Source: Siphonodentalium dalli
Taxonomy: Eukaryota > Mollusca > Scaphopoda > Gadilida > Siphonodentaliidae
Direction of reading: 5' to 3'
Assembly (NCBI GenBank): GCA_032622095.1
Contig: CP136069.1
Coordinates: forward strand, 107,842,278-107,906,277
Length of the DNA stretch: 64,000 nucleotides
Part shown: positions 45,815-57,720 of the stretch, in pieces
Layout of the letters: every line of letters begins with the position of its first letter
Position numbering within the stretch: position 1 is the first letter of the stretch
Notes under the pieces: model-generated
What the model was told of the DNA's origin: nothing
The model's input: the letters and a program-made list of their open reading frames with translations, nothing else
The model's database searches: none
Position numbers and translations under genes: made by a program

Positions 45815-46909
45815 CTGAAGAAAAATAAGTAGATACCAATTGCTGTATCCAGTGGCATAACTAACCCTTTATTTGATGAATGGATACACCCATTCAGTAA
45901 TAAAAATATACACCGGAATGGTCAATATTTATACATCTAGGCCGATGGTTGAAGTTATTATCTGAACATTTCCTAAAGAGAGATCTATCAATGAGAAATA
46001 GTAATGAAATAGTTAAGTAAGAAACCACAACCCAACAACATGAGTGTCAATGACTCTGTATCTCAACTTGGAGAGGGGATAATGTCATGCATTAGTCAAT
46101 ACAGAACGAGAAGGAATGTGGAAAGTTCAAATGTTTAAGTAATTTGAAACGAGAGGCCAAACACGATCGGCAGATGCTTAACCCATTAAATATATAGTAT
46201 ACTGTTATGATCTAAAGTAGTACAGATAAATGTACATAATAACAAAAACTTATTGGAATTTATGGGTCAAAAGATAAGGGTTAATATAACATCTATAAAG
46301 CCTGTCACCACTACCATAGTGTAAGCAGTTCTATTTATGTTGTTGCAAATTGCCATTTGAGATTTCAAAATAACATAGTTATTTAATAATGGAAAAGGTT
46401 AAGAGACATGGAATGGGTAAAAGGGTTTAAATCACCTATCTCGGCCCTGGTTGATCCAATGTAAGTCCAAGCATCCAAGGACCTAGAGCTCCATTGGTCC
46501 AGTTAAGTAAATTTACCTGCCAAAGTGGAGGTTTAAAATTTTTTTTTTTAAACAAGCGGGTACGAAGTGTAAAATGAAAGCGTCTATGACACTGTAGCTC
46601 AACTTGGAGAACAGATAATCTGTGTTACTGTCAATAGAGTGATTAGAAACTCGGAAAGTTGAAATGTCTGAGTATTAAATACATTATATTGTTTTTTAAT
46701 GGGTAACTTGGTATGTGTCTTTTTCCACTGGTTTAAAGACAAACATACAACTGAGGTGCCCCCTGGTGGTCTAGTCGGCCGAGTGCTCAGTGCATTACGC
46801 ATACAACTGTTATCACGAACATTTCTTTGATGTCACAATCTGGGGTGGGGGGGGGGGGGGTGAACCGGTCCAGCGACGGCTGTCCAGGGTCCAGAAGTGT
46901 ACGGTACGC
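45815..46909. other. UBR5 upstream intron; dispersed repeat fragments
   Basis: At 46146-46190 is a copy of the Helitron-like left end (AACGAGAGGCC, then ACGATCGGCAGATGCTTAAC). Two stretches (46040-46130 and 46568-46670) resemble 3243-3340 (TGTCAATGACTCTGTATCTC, CTCAACTTGGA, GGAATGTGGAAAGTT). A G-run lies at 46846-46860. No exon recognised. Confidence 0.5.
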
Positions 46910-47973
46910 TAGGGTCCTGCGAATTGGATATTTTGATCGAATCGAATTCACGAAATTGAATCGAATATCGAATCGAATATCGAATCGAATCATATCTGTG
47001 TGTTGCATTCTCAATTAGGTATGTTTTGTCAACGATTAGATTATTTGTGAAACGTTCTATGAACTACATGCATGAAGTTCCATCAGAACTTATGTGGCGA
47101 TAAACCGTCGTTTGATATACTATTAACTTCAATTTATAATTGTCAAGAAAACAAAGCAGATTAAAACGTCCATGCGGCCATCACAACGATTAATATATTA
47201 CCACTAAACAGATTATCAAACTAAAATCACACGAAATTTCTACAGTTTGCATGTACATGCAAAATTGCAAATCGGCAATCGGAAACACCCGTTGTTATAA
47301 ACTTGAAGACGCAACAACAGTCGCAGTGTAGCCTCTTCATGTATTGGTTGATGCTTCTTGAACAGATGATTCCATAGATGGGTCATTGTCCCAGATGCTT
47401 GCGATTTATACACCATGCATGTTGCATTCATCACACGTGCCTGCAGCTTTATCATGTTTAAAATAAACATGAATGATGGACGACATATTGTCCATTGTAA
47501 AAGAAAACTGAAAGTCAACTTCAAAAGAGAACAGTGCCAACATGCACTTTTCGACACCAGGAACATGTGTTGTTTACATTCTCACCCATATTACATAACG
47601 CGGAATCGAATAGACGATGGATAACGCTATCGGTAGCCTAGTCTCATATCTATTATAATTTACCGCGTCGTCGGTCCATTGGCTATCTGCTAGCTTTTGC
47701 TACCATTTTAAAGCTATATAATTCAGACGTATTTAATCGTCCTATCGTGGCTAATTGTTGGCTATGTACAATAAGAATTATAATGTGCATATATACATAA
47801 TTTTCTGGAATTAAATGCCACAAACAGCTAAGATCGACATGTGTACTTGTCCTGAAACAGCCTACTTTTGCGTCATAGTATATTCGAAATTTCTAGTTGG
47901 TAATTTCGACTCGAATCGAATTTGACTTTCGAATCGAATCTCGGATCGAATATCGAATATTCGCAGGAGCCTA
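46910..47973. mobile_element. hAT transposon derivative with BED-finger remnant
   Basis: Starts TAGGGTCCTGCGAAT and ends ATTCGCAGGAGCCTA (inverted, one mismatch in 15). It is flanked by CGGTACGC (46902-46909) and GGGTACGC (47974-47981), an 8-bp duplication with one change. Inside both ends are ATCGAATCGAAT motif runs (46935-46990 and 47890-47960). On the minus strand, 47240-47566 includes VMNATCMVYKSQASGTMTHL followed by WNHLFKKHQ, a C..C / H...H BED zinc-finger-like pattern as in hAT transposases. The catalytic domain is missing. Non-autonomous, 1064 bp. Confidence 0.85.
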
Positions 47974-48689
47974 GGGTACGCATCCCTGATCTAGAGGTGA
48001 TCCTGTCTGAACATTGTTAATCAAAATATTGATAAGCACCAATCCACCCTGAAGATTCATATGATGTTTGGGATGAATCAGATATATAAAAGTTTAAGGC
48101 ACTTGTCAGCTATACTTCATAGTAATATTCTGAACAAATGCCAACTCAATCTAATCACAGAATAGTCCGGCTGCCAGGTCACAGATGCGTGTTTTGGCGT
48201 ATCAAGCTTTTTTCTCTGTGGATTCTGGTAGAGTGGGACATACTTGTGAAGAATTAATCGGCTGACCATTTGTCAGCCTCGAGCAATTTGAGAAATTTGG
48301 GTTAAAAAAAGATGGCCGCCAAAATGGCCACTGTGAATGTAGAGATGACGGTATAATCCATGTTTGACCGCCAAACAAATGATTTTTCGAATATTTTTCG
48401 AACCAATGGGGTAATGCACGGTAAGTATCTTTAATTTCAAGTGCCAACGAAAAAAAATTGAATCCAAAATGGCAGCCAAAATGGGCGAAAAAGTCATTTT
48501 GAGATCATACAACACTCAAACAGGAGCTAACTTTTGACAGAAATATGTAGTATTACATTGATATCATTCGTTTTCCGAAATCAAGAAGTAGTACTGCAGT
48601 ATTGCTACAAATTGCAGGCAGAGTTGTAGAAGAAATGTACATGAATAAGTAGCCCAATTGCTGAAACCATATACTGAACTACGTGGTGT
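47974..48689. other. Intergenic or intron DNA, nothing recognised
   Basis: Some repeat-like words (AAAATGGCCGCC-like at 48310-48340 and 48465-48490) but no firm element or exon. Confidence 0.4.
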
Positions 48690-50400
48690 CTGCATCTGCT
48701 TTGATCAACTGAGCTGCTCTGCCATCTGTCTCTGAATGCGTCTGTTCATTACAACACTCAATTGTTGCATTATAAGCACAAAAGATTGTGCATGCCAATC
48801 AAGAAGAACTACACCCGCCCCTGTTAGTTTTGCAAGGCTGTGTACTCGAACAGGAACACCGAACCATGCGCAAAACCGTGTCGATGGCAACCAGTACACC
48901 AGTTGGAAGAGTCACGGGTGATAAAATTTTTGAAATTTCATCATTGATAAAACCAAAATTTGTAGCATCCAATTGTGGGGGGACGAGGTCTAAAGCGTGT
49001 TTCCAAATGCATACTTGGAAATGTGCGTGTTTGATGTGAATGCTTCGGTGGTTGGAGGTAGGCTACACAGACTAGGAACTTTGGTAGCGCCCTTCTTCCC
49101 TATCTTCGATGTCCAAACACTAATTCGCGCTTCAGGCATGGTGCTCGTATCTTTGCAACCATATCATGAACACATGATTTGAGTAGCTTGGTTGAGTACC
49201 TCACACCACGGGGCATTAATGTCAGCAACGGAGGCTAGTGAGTATTCACCGCATTTTAATACTTTTAACATGCGACCTTTGCCAATTCCAAAACAGCATC
49301 CAACTGTGTCGCATCCAGAGATGCCATGAGCCGCAAGCAAGTCTGGGATAATACCTCTATGCTACTCAACAGTTGCTGCGATATCAACAACCGATTTTCC
49401 TTTTATGGGAGATTCCATGAAGATATTGCATGACAAATTTTGGTCCAGATAGTGATGCAGAAGCAACATGTATACATCAGTGTCATCTGCAAGAACTATG
49501 ACATTGTCATTGCCAGATACAGCCTGAAGAGTTTGTTATACAATAATGTCATCAGCTTCTTCATGCTCAGTTTCCATGTCATCAATAACTACACCCTTGT
49601 TTATTTCAATTGGAGCAGCGGTTTGGCCAGTTACAAACAACGCATGTTGCCAGGTGTTGTCAACAGCGAACTATTTGTCACATCTAAATTCATTCACAAT
49701 AATGTCAATCAACTGTTTTTTTATTTTCAGTTACAGTCAGGACAAATTTCTGAGATGGTACTGGTGACATTGCACTCAACGTAAATTTCCTGCAACAAGC
49801 CTCGCCACTTCTCTTAGCTCTAGTGGTACACTTAGTACTGAAATCTTTGTACCTGTCAAATACAAGGTATTGTCTCCAGACAATTAAGAGTCTCTGCTTC
49901 ACTTGTTGCTGAAATTTCTTAACATAATCTTTTACTGTTGGGGGACATAATTTGCTGGCAGCAGGCCAATGTGGTATCCACAGTAGCGCACACCCATCTA
50001 TTATTGTGCAAGATGACGCATTTCTCTTTGACGTCTTCACAGATGAAATCATAACTGCAGTTTGTGATTTAAGATCGGACTTAGATTTGATCTTCGCATA
50101 TCACCATTCTCATTGAAAAGAGCTGTCGGAATTGGGGACAATTCATATGATAGTATGTCATTTATACTAACGTCTCTTGAGCTAGCTTGAAGTCCCATTA
50201 CCCGTGAGTAAATAAGATTGCTGTCAAAGGTTTTGTTGTCACCCAACTTGACTGACTTTTTCATAACTGCCATTGTTTCAACGGGCATTGATATCTTATC
50301 ATAAAACCCACTTTCAATGTTTGCTGGCCAAGTGATATGGTCATGTCCAAATTTACATTTTTGGTAGCATTCTGACCACTGACTACGTTTACTATTATTA
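48690..50400 (-). pseudogene. Decayed gene of a PIN-like, cysteine-rich-tailed family
   Basis: Several frames on the minus strand join into one ancestral reading. In order: KFGHDHITWPANIESGFYDK and VKLGDNKTFDSNLIYSRVMG (50350-50150); a shift near 50050; IDGCALLWIPHWPAASKLCP (~50000) and QRLLIVWRQYLVFDRYKDFS; a shift near 49710; the motif LADDTDVYMLLLHHYLDQN (~49450); AAHGISGCDTVGCCFGIGKG (~49330-49270); and a cysteine-rich end (MVRCSCSSTQPCKT, about 48840-48870). DDTDVY and GCDTV are hallmarks of a family of uncharacterised invertebrate proteins with a PIN/nuclease-like core, often in many copies. At least four stops lie between 49680 and 49160. The upstream end is cut at the TTATTATTATT run where the next element begins. 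Function of intact members is not known to me. Confidence 0.7.
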
Positions 50401-53400
50401 TTATTATTATACTTCCATGGTGTAACCAAGGAAGTATATTGTTTTTGTACTGGCGCCGTTTTCCGTTTATTTGGAAATACTCAGAAAGTAATTGCAGTAG
50501 AAACACAAAACCTGTAGCGAATATTTAGGCATCTGAGGTCTACTAAAAATAAAGGTATCCGCATGTCGGTCCAATGTTTCTTGGCGGAGTTATGGCCCTT
50601 TTTCGATTATTTTTCATTATTATTATTATTATACTTGACACTTTTGCAACCCTTATTACTCGAAAAGTATAAGGAGTAGCACACTAAAACTTGGTACGTA
50701 TGTTGGGGTCAAAGAGTTGTATGCCCAGGTCGCATAAAGCATAGTGTCCGCATTTTTCCCGAGGAGTTATCTCCCTTTATCTGAAAACATTTAATTTTAT
50801 TATCTCGGAAATTATAAGGAGCAGAGCATCGAAAATTGGACCGTATGCACACCTCGATATGCCCTACTGCCCACGGGCATCAAAACTTGTGTCCGCGCTT
50901 TTCCTGAGGAGTTACCGCTCATAAATAGGCAAACCTCTATTTGATTTACTATGCTGTACTCTCGTATCATTAGAGATAACTGCATTTGGATTTCATAGTC
51001 GTGTTGACCGTTGTCAGTTTAGTCTGAAAAAGAAAATTGAACAGGGTCGGCCATATATTTTGACGCTGGGGTGGGGGCAAAATTTTCGAAAAAAAAAAGG
51101 TTTTGATTGACATTCCTCTATTTAAGTATGTTGATTCCCTGAACGAAAACAAACCTATACTGGAAAGGATTTTTGAAATCCGAGAAGAAATGCAAGAGTT
51201 ACGGGCCCTCAAAGTTTGCAATTTGGGCCAATGTGCCGAAGATGTCGAAGTTTGGATGTCAACTGATACGCCAACGTGTGCGGACGGAAGAGGGCACGCG
51301 GTGGGCCAAATCTTGCCAGTATCGGTTCATTATTGTGGGTCTGGGGAGGGGTGGTCCGTGGTGCCAAATTTTAATTCTTCTCGGAATCAGATGAAACTTG
51401 GAATATAACATCTGCAACATCAGCCGATCTAGAAACTGAAAGAATTTGGAAAATCCATCTAAAACTGAAAGAATTGCAGGCCCTCAAACTTTGCAATTTT
51501 GGGCCCATGTGCTTGTGACCACATCTCCTCCGAAGATATCGAACATAGGATGTCATCTGATACGCCAATGTGTGCGGACTGAAGAGGGCACGCGGCTGGC
51601 CAAATTTTGCCAGTGTCGGTTCATTATTGTGGGTCTGGGGAGGGGTGGTCCGTGGTACCAATTTTTAATTATTCTCGGAATCAGATGAAACTTGGAATAT
51701 AACATCTGCAACAGCAGCCGATCTAGAAACTGGAAGAATTTCGAAAATCCATCGAAAACTAAAAGAATCGCGGGCCCTCAAACTTTGCAATTTTGGGCCC
51801 ATGTGCTTGATAACACATCTCCTCCGAAGATATCGAACATAGGATGTCATCTGATACGAAAATGCGTACGGACTGAAGACGGCACGCGGTGGGCCAAATT
51901 TTGCCAGTGTCGGTTCGGTATTGTGGGTCTGGGGAGGGGTGGTCAGTGGTACCAATTTTTAATTCTTTTCCGAATCAGATGAAACTTAGAATATAACATC
52001 TGCAACATCAGCTGATCTCGAAGCTGAAAACAGATCGTAAATACGTTGGGAAATGGCGGAGATTTTGGCCGTCCAAGTTTGAATTTGGGCCCATATGCTT
52101 TCAAATAATCAAAGTGTTATCCGTCTCCAAATCAGATGAAATTTATACTATGCAATCTATGTCAGCCGCAAATCACAAAACTTTTAAATCTGATGGAAAC
52201 TAACGAAGTTACGGGGCCTCAAACTTAGCATTTTGTGCCAGGGGTTGATGTTTTCCCAATCCAGTCACCCAATTTCGAGGCAGGGGTGGGGTCACGTCCA
52301 AACACTTGAGATCAACCTACACATATTAGGACAACATATAATCACCATACTTCATATTTTCCGTCCATAAACTGCGATTCTTTCCACTCATGATTGATCC
52401 TATTATTATACTTCCATGGTGTAACCCAGGAAGTATATTGTTTTTGTACTGGCGCCGTTTTCCGTTTATTTGGAAATACTCAGAAAGTAATTGCAGTAGA
52501 AACACAAAACCTGTAGCGAATATGTAGGCATCTGAGGTCTACTAAAAATAAAGGTATCCGCATGTCGGTCCAATGTTTCTTGGCAGAGTTATGGCCCTTT
52601 TTCGATTATTTTTCATTATTATTATTATTATTATACTTGACACTTTTGCAACCCTTATTACTCGAAAAGTACGTATGTTGGGGTCAAAGAGTTGTATGCC
52701 CAGGTCGCATAAAGCATAGTGTCCGCATTTTTCCCGAGGAGTTATCTCCCTTTATCTGAAAACATTTAATTTTATTATCTCGGAAATTATAAGGAGCAGA
52801 GCATTGAAAATTGGACCGTATGCACACCTCGATATGCCCTACTGACCACGGGCATCAAAACTTGTGTCCGCGCTTTTCCTGAGGAGTTACCGCCCATAAA
52901 TAGGGACACACTATACACCAGGATGAATAAACCAAGGTTTTTTTTTTGGTTTTTTTTTACAGAGCTCTTAATTTTTTATTGCATATTCCGAATTGGACGA
53001 GAGATTAGGACTCGAATATACTGCTTAAAAATGTTTTTACCCAGGGCTTTCCGTGTTACGGGGTACGGAAATATTGCAACTATTTTTCCCGCCAAATCCA
53101 AACCGGCTGGTTAAAGAGCAAGATAATGTCGTAGAATGTACATTGACATACTTTATGTACGTCCCAGAAGTTTGATGGCTATACTATAAATGTAACATGC
53201 CCAACGGATAATGTGTGTCAGTGTGGGTTGAGACTTTAGGAAAATTCCACGAAAATTGCAATGGGGGGGAAAATTCAAACATCGAGATAATTTTTTTTTA
53301 CGCGTACATCTGATGGCTAGTATTAACGCGCATCCAGAGGGCGATTTTCTAATTTTCAGATGGAACGGTTTAATCGTGACAACGCTATATATCATAACAA

Positions 53401-54206
53401 TGTATACTTATGTAGTCTATCACTAGCCGATTGTTTAGCCCCAACTCCAAACAGGCTAATGTAGGAGTGAGTTTCACGCAGGAGCATGTAAGCCGGTATA
53501 CTGTAGGTATGCCTTCAAAATTTGACCGCTCTACTATAAACGCAACCTGCTCAAGGGAGTGTTTGTGTCGGGTGGGTTCAGATTTGGCAAATTCCACCGA
53601 AGATCACATGGGGAAAATTACTCCGAAAATCGGATATTGAGATAAAAACTTTTCGACGACTGGATGTGATAAGTAGTATCTAAACGCAAGATTAGTACAC
53701 TTTTTAATGATTTAGATTGGACGGTTTAACCCTGGTAGAGTATAACGTTGTAACGGGTGATATATATTACTCAAATTCAAACCCTCTCTTCATGACGCAA
53801 ATTCAAACAGACTTATCAAGACGCAAGGCAAATGCATGAATATGCTCACCGATATACTATATAGGTATGTCCGCTCTACTATAAAAGTAACCTATTGTCA
53901 CGATTTGACCTGTCCAAAACACTCCCCGGACAAAAGTTTTCCTCGGTATCAAATTTCGTCGAAATCCGTTCGTTTTACCCGATTTGACCTTGAACTGACC
54001 ATTTCGAAGGTCAATGTCAGGTCGGGGTCACGACTTGACCCGCCCAAAAGACTCCCCGGACAAAAGAATCCCTAGGTATCAAATTTCTGTTTTACACGAT
54101 TTGACCTTCGATTGACCATTTTGAAGGCCAAGGTCAGGTCGGGATGGGATGGGATGGGATGGAATACCATGGAAGTATATCTGATTCCATGGAATCTGAC
54201 CTCTAG
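50401..54206 (+). mobile_element. Helentron/Helitron-like element with duplicated 5' part and tandem arrays
   Basis: Opens with ATACTTCCATGGTGTAACCA at about 50408. The same ~500-bp start recurs in direct orientation at 52400-52915 (GTACTGGCGCCGTTTTCCGT, TGGGGTCAAAGAGTTGTATG). Near the right end lies the inverted match ACCATGGAAGTATA (54167-54180), a palindrome GATTCCATGGAATC, and CTAG followed by T at 54203-54207, the Helitron-like 3' plan. Between are a 294-bp unit repeated about three times (51090-52000, for example AACTTGGAATATAACATCTG) and ~125-bp units near 53900-54140 ending in (GGGAT)n. No Rep/helicase coding. The 5' repeats could instead reflect two adjacent elements. Confidence 0.55.
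51090..52010 (+). repeat. 294-bp tandem repeat (about 3 units)
   Basis: Period shown by ATGAAACTTGGAATATAACA at about 51391, 51685 and 51979. Each unit also carries TCTGATACG, GGGCACGCGG and GTGGGTCTGGGGAGGGGTGG. Frames stay open through the units on both strands (for example 51371-51661 and 51665-51955 minus), as expected for a 294-bp (3 x 98) period. Not considered coding. Confidence 0.85.
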
Positions 54207-55003
54207 TTATTATTTACGTTTGTATAGCGCCTAACCCACAACAGAAATGTGTTCGCAGGTGCTGTTACATAAAAGAATCGATAAAAGTATATATACAATA
54301 AAACAGATTGGATAAGAAATACGTGAGGGTTAAAATGACTGAATCAAAGAGATACGCGAATCCTAAAAAAAAATAAAAAAGATGATCAAAATACATCTGT
54401 AGTTAAAAGTCAGTTTTAGAAATAAAAATCATGAACATCCATTAACGGTAAGATTAAGTCAGTTGACTCCATATGCAATTTTAAAAAGGTGAGTTTTTAA
54501 AAGTTTTCGGAATTCTAAAACATCACTAATATGTCGGAGATCGTCGGGAAGATTGTTCCACAAGGTAGGAGCGGCAACACAGAAAGCTCTATGCCCTAAC
54601 GTGCGATGGCTGGACTTAGGAAGTATAAGAAGTCGTTTACTGTCTGATCTCTTCTGCATCGAACCAGATGGTTGCCTTAGATTAACTAGTTCCTTTATAT
54701 AATATGGTGCCGTTCCTTCGACCGCTCGGAATGTTAACAAACATTTTTTAAATTCAATCCTGTACGGCACAGGAAGCCAGTGAAGATCCCGCAGCACTGG
54801 ACTCATATCAGTCCTCCTGGGCACCCGGGCCACAATCCTGGCAGCAGTCTTCTGAACTTTCTGTAACTTATTCATTAGCGTGCCAGTGATGCCAATTAAG
54901 CACACATTCATGAAGTCCAGCTTACTGCTGACCAAGGATTGGACAATTGATTTAGTCGCCGATAGAGTCAAGTATTTCCTTATTCTTCCTATATTGCATC
55001 AGG
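54207..55003 (-). pseudogene. LINE reverse transcriptase, 5'-truncated 3' end
   Basis: The minus-strand frame 55003-54459 (~180 codons) reads IRKYLTLSATKSIVQSLVSS, KLDFMN, then LQKVQKTAARIVARVP, PVLRDLHWLPVPYRIEFK, APYYIKELV, LGHRAFCVAAPTLWNNLPDD and FRKLLKTHLF. This is the C-terminal end of non-LTR retrotransposon polymerases of the CR1/Jockey/I type, downstream of the catalytic palm. Upstream the frame meets TGA at ~55000 and no further homology is seen, consistent with 5' truncation on insertion. 54207-54458 would be 3' UTR; it contains TTTGTATAGCGCCTAACCCA. The stretch is uninterrupted, so the copy is not very old, but it cannot move by itself. Confidence 0.88.
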
Positions 55004-55707
55004 GTGTTGTGTGGGGTCCAGTGGGTGAATGACCGTTGCGTGTTTGTTCCTGATACCCTCACGATCTGCGTGGTCAGCAACAATTCTCGCCTTCATCTCC
55101 TCTTTGTGTTCAAGCAATGCCTGCGCCGTGACATCGGACTCTCTTAACTGAGCGACACCATTTAATAAGTTGGCCGCAGCTATGGAGGCTTAAAGCCCAC
55201 ACTTTCAAGGTTTCTGATTTCAATATAATGCCTATAATGCCTGACTTTATACCATGGCCTGAATGTGGTTTCAATGAACATATCGCTCCATATGCTCCAC
55301 AATATAGTTCTCAAACATTGTTTGAAGAAAGATACCTGCGATTTAAAATCAACTAATTGAAGCCAATGTGTAGTAATTATCGTAATCTTATGGCATATAT
55401 TTCACATGTTTGGTAATTTATTCGATTTTTATCAAATATATATTTGAATTTTTTATCACGTTCACTTTGGAACAGTCTATTGCTAGTGTTGAAGGGATAC
55501 TACCTTTAGGAAACCATTTCTTTTTATGTTTCCTTCAGAGTGCAAAAATAATTCAATGGACAATTTAATAACTTCGAATCAAAACTTGAAACGTGTAGAC
55601 TTTTAATTCTTTTAACTCGTTTGGGACATGATTCTTTTGAGAAAACATTACTCACAGACGAGATTGTTTGCAGAAATGCTTACTTTTATATAATTTTATA
55701 GCAATTT
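55004..55707. other. Unassigned DNA
   Basis: No coding exon or element recognised. Confidence 0.4.
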
Positions 55708-56352
55708 ATGCGTTTATTCAATGTTGGGTCAGACCATTTGCCATGGCAGAATTTTCCGCGTGACAACTCATACTATATGGGGGATCATCCGTAGTCTATA
55801 AATCTTTAGAAATTTTGGGTAGATACTATCAATTACGACCGGTTGCCATAGCAACCTATTTTCGGATATTTATGCGTTTGGGGGTGTAATTTCGCTATAT
55901 GACGATATGTTTGCGATATTTTGAATCAAATATAAATTATTTCCAAAGTTAAATGATCCAGGAATAGTTTGCCAACATATGGAACTAGCCATGCTCGAAA
56001 ATCACCCATCACCGACAGAGGGCGCCATTCAAAATGGCCACCAAACTCCTGTTTTCTAACGTTAAAATGCTTACTTTTATATCATTTTATATGCTAATTT
56101 AATGCTGAGTCAGACCATTTGTCATGACGGAATTCTCCACGTGAAAACTCATAATATATGGGTGATCATCCGTGGTCTATAAATTTTCCATACATTTTGG
56201 ATAGATACCACCAAACTGCGACCGGTTGACATGGCAACCGATTTTCGGAAAATTATGCATTTGGGGCTGTAATTTCGCTATACAAGATGTCTGCATGCGA
56301 CATTTTCAATCAAATGTAATTAATTTCCAAAAATAGGATCCAGGAATATACT
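55708..56352 (+). repeat. Two-unit direct duplication, ~380-bp period
   Basis: 55708-55975 and 56088-56352 match with many changes: GTCAGACCATTTGCCATGGC / GTCAGACCATTTGTCATGAC, ATATGGGGGATCATCCGTAG / ATATGGGTGATCATCCGTGG, GGTGTAATTTCGCTATA / GGCTGTAATTTCGCTATA. An old tandem duplication of non-coding DNA; the parent element is not known. Confidence 0.75.
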
Positions 56353-56644
56353 TAAATTGCTCTCACTTCTTGTTCCATCCGCTGAAGGGGTCAAGATTAA
56401 CCTGCCATGGTGATTGCCAACCGAAAACTTGTCTACGCGTCTACAGCTTATGCTACTGGGCGCCGCCATTTTGGAACAATGACGTCACGAAACACGGCAC
56501 GCGACCCCCACATGACGCCAAAAATAGGTTACATCTTCCTGAACCCCTCACTGGGTGATTGGCCTATATTGAATACATGATACTATGCTCAAAACATTTA
56601 ATTATAAAAGATTAATTCGCTGATAACAAGTGCATGAAGTGGGC

Positions 56645-56702
56645 AACGGATATATCCGTTTCCCGTCCTGTAGGTAATGTTTTGGGAAACGGATATATCC
56701 GT
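56645..56702. repeat. Paired 16-bp palindromes
   Basis: AACGGATATATCCGTT occurs at about 56645 and again at 56687, each a perfect palindrome, with TCCCGTCCT / TCCCTGTCCT after each. Could be paired binding sites or a transposon terminus. Confidence 0.6.
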
Positions 56703-56879
56703 TCCCTGTCCTAAACGAGTTAAACAAGCTTCCACCCCAATAAAAATGTGCTTACGAAGGAAGCTGTGGACGAATCCAATAGTAATGACAACACATTGAA
56801 CCGGAAATAGAAACAAATATATAAACAAAAACAACATGCTCAATTCATCGATTATCAAAACAGACATAATTGTTGTTGA

Positions 56880-57134
56880 AATAAATGGTAAATTATCGGA
56901 AAGTTGTCGGCAATACGCGACGTGCATTACTTTCGGAAAGTTATCTGGAAATTTTCGGGAAATCAGTATGTTATCGGAATATTTAGATGCAGTATCGGAA
57001 TATTTTCGGGAAATGGCGACCTCTCTATCGGGATCTGGGATCTATCGGGAAATTTAGAAGATAGTTTTGAGTTATCGGGATCCTATCAGGATATTTATCG
57101 GGATCCCGATAGTAGTTTTGAGATGACCCCTTAC
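56880..57134. repeat. TATCGGGA/TTTCGGGA motif array ending in a GGGNNCATCTCAAAA terminus
   Basis: About 20 variants of TATCGGRA and TTTTCGGGAAAT in 250 bp, including TATCGGGATCCCGATA. The array stops at TTTTGAGATGACCCC, followed by TTA, which is the complement of the terminus used by the element at 21267. It therefore looks like the right subterminal array of a related PIF/Harbinger-like element whose left end was not found. Confidence 0.65.
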
Positions 57135-57403
57135 CTAACATCAGCGCCGTGAGAGTATTGTCAAGTTTTGGCGACAGGCGGCCAAGAAAGTCGAAAACAG
57201 TTTGACTTGTATACTCGAAAAGTGCATTTTTATCTAACCTGGACTAATTGTTTCCATCAATTTCAATGTCATCGACCTCCTTAGAAATTGCTTTTCGCAG
57301 AGTTTTCATGGCTGCAGGGACATCATCATCAATATCACTGAAATCCTCAGAAGAGAACCCACTCGAGATCGCACTGCAACTATTGTCGCGACTGATGGTG
57401 AGC

Positions 57404-57720
57404 TAAGGGAGCGTCTCAAAAGTCTTTGCGGAATCCGCAAATATTTTCCGAAACGTCAAGATTTCCGCAACGCTATTGTCTGAATTTTTCCGCAAATGTT
57501 CCAAAAAACACCATGAGTTTTCCGCAAAATTACCGAAACGTTACATAAAGATTTCCGCAAACGCCATGAGTTTTCCGCAAAAATTACCGAAACATTAAAT
57601 AAAGATTTCCGCAAACATTCCGCTATTTTCCGCAGTCCGTAACGTGGACTTTGCGGAAAGTAATTTTCCGAAAACGTTGAAAATTATGAAATGAGATTTC
57701 CGTAATAGTTCCGCAAATGG
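57404..57720. repeat. TTTCCGCAAA motif array starting with GGGAGCGTCTCAAAA
   Basis: Preceded by TAA, the terminus GGGAGCGTCTCAAAA at about 57407 is the same as at 21267. The next ~300 bp consist largely of TTTCCGCAAA, TTTTCCGAAA and relatives, a different motif from the other two elements. The partner end was not located. Confidence 0.65.

Noticed and set aside
50401-52915. LTR retrotransposon from ~500-bp direct repeats
   Set aside because: No TG...CA ends, no primer-binding site or polypurine tract, no gag/pol between; inverted subterminal match and tandem array fit a Helentron-like element better.
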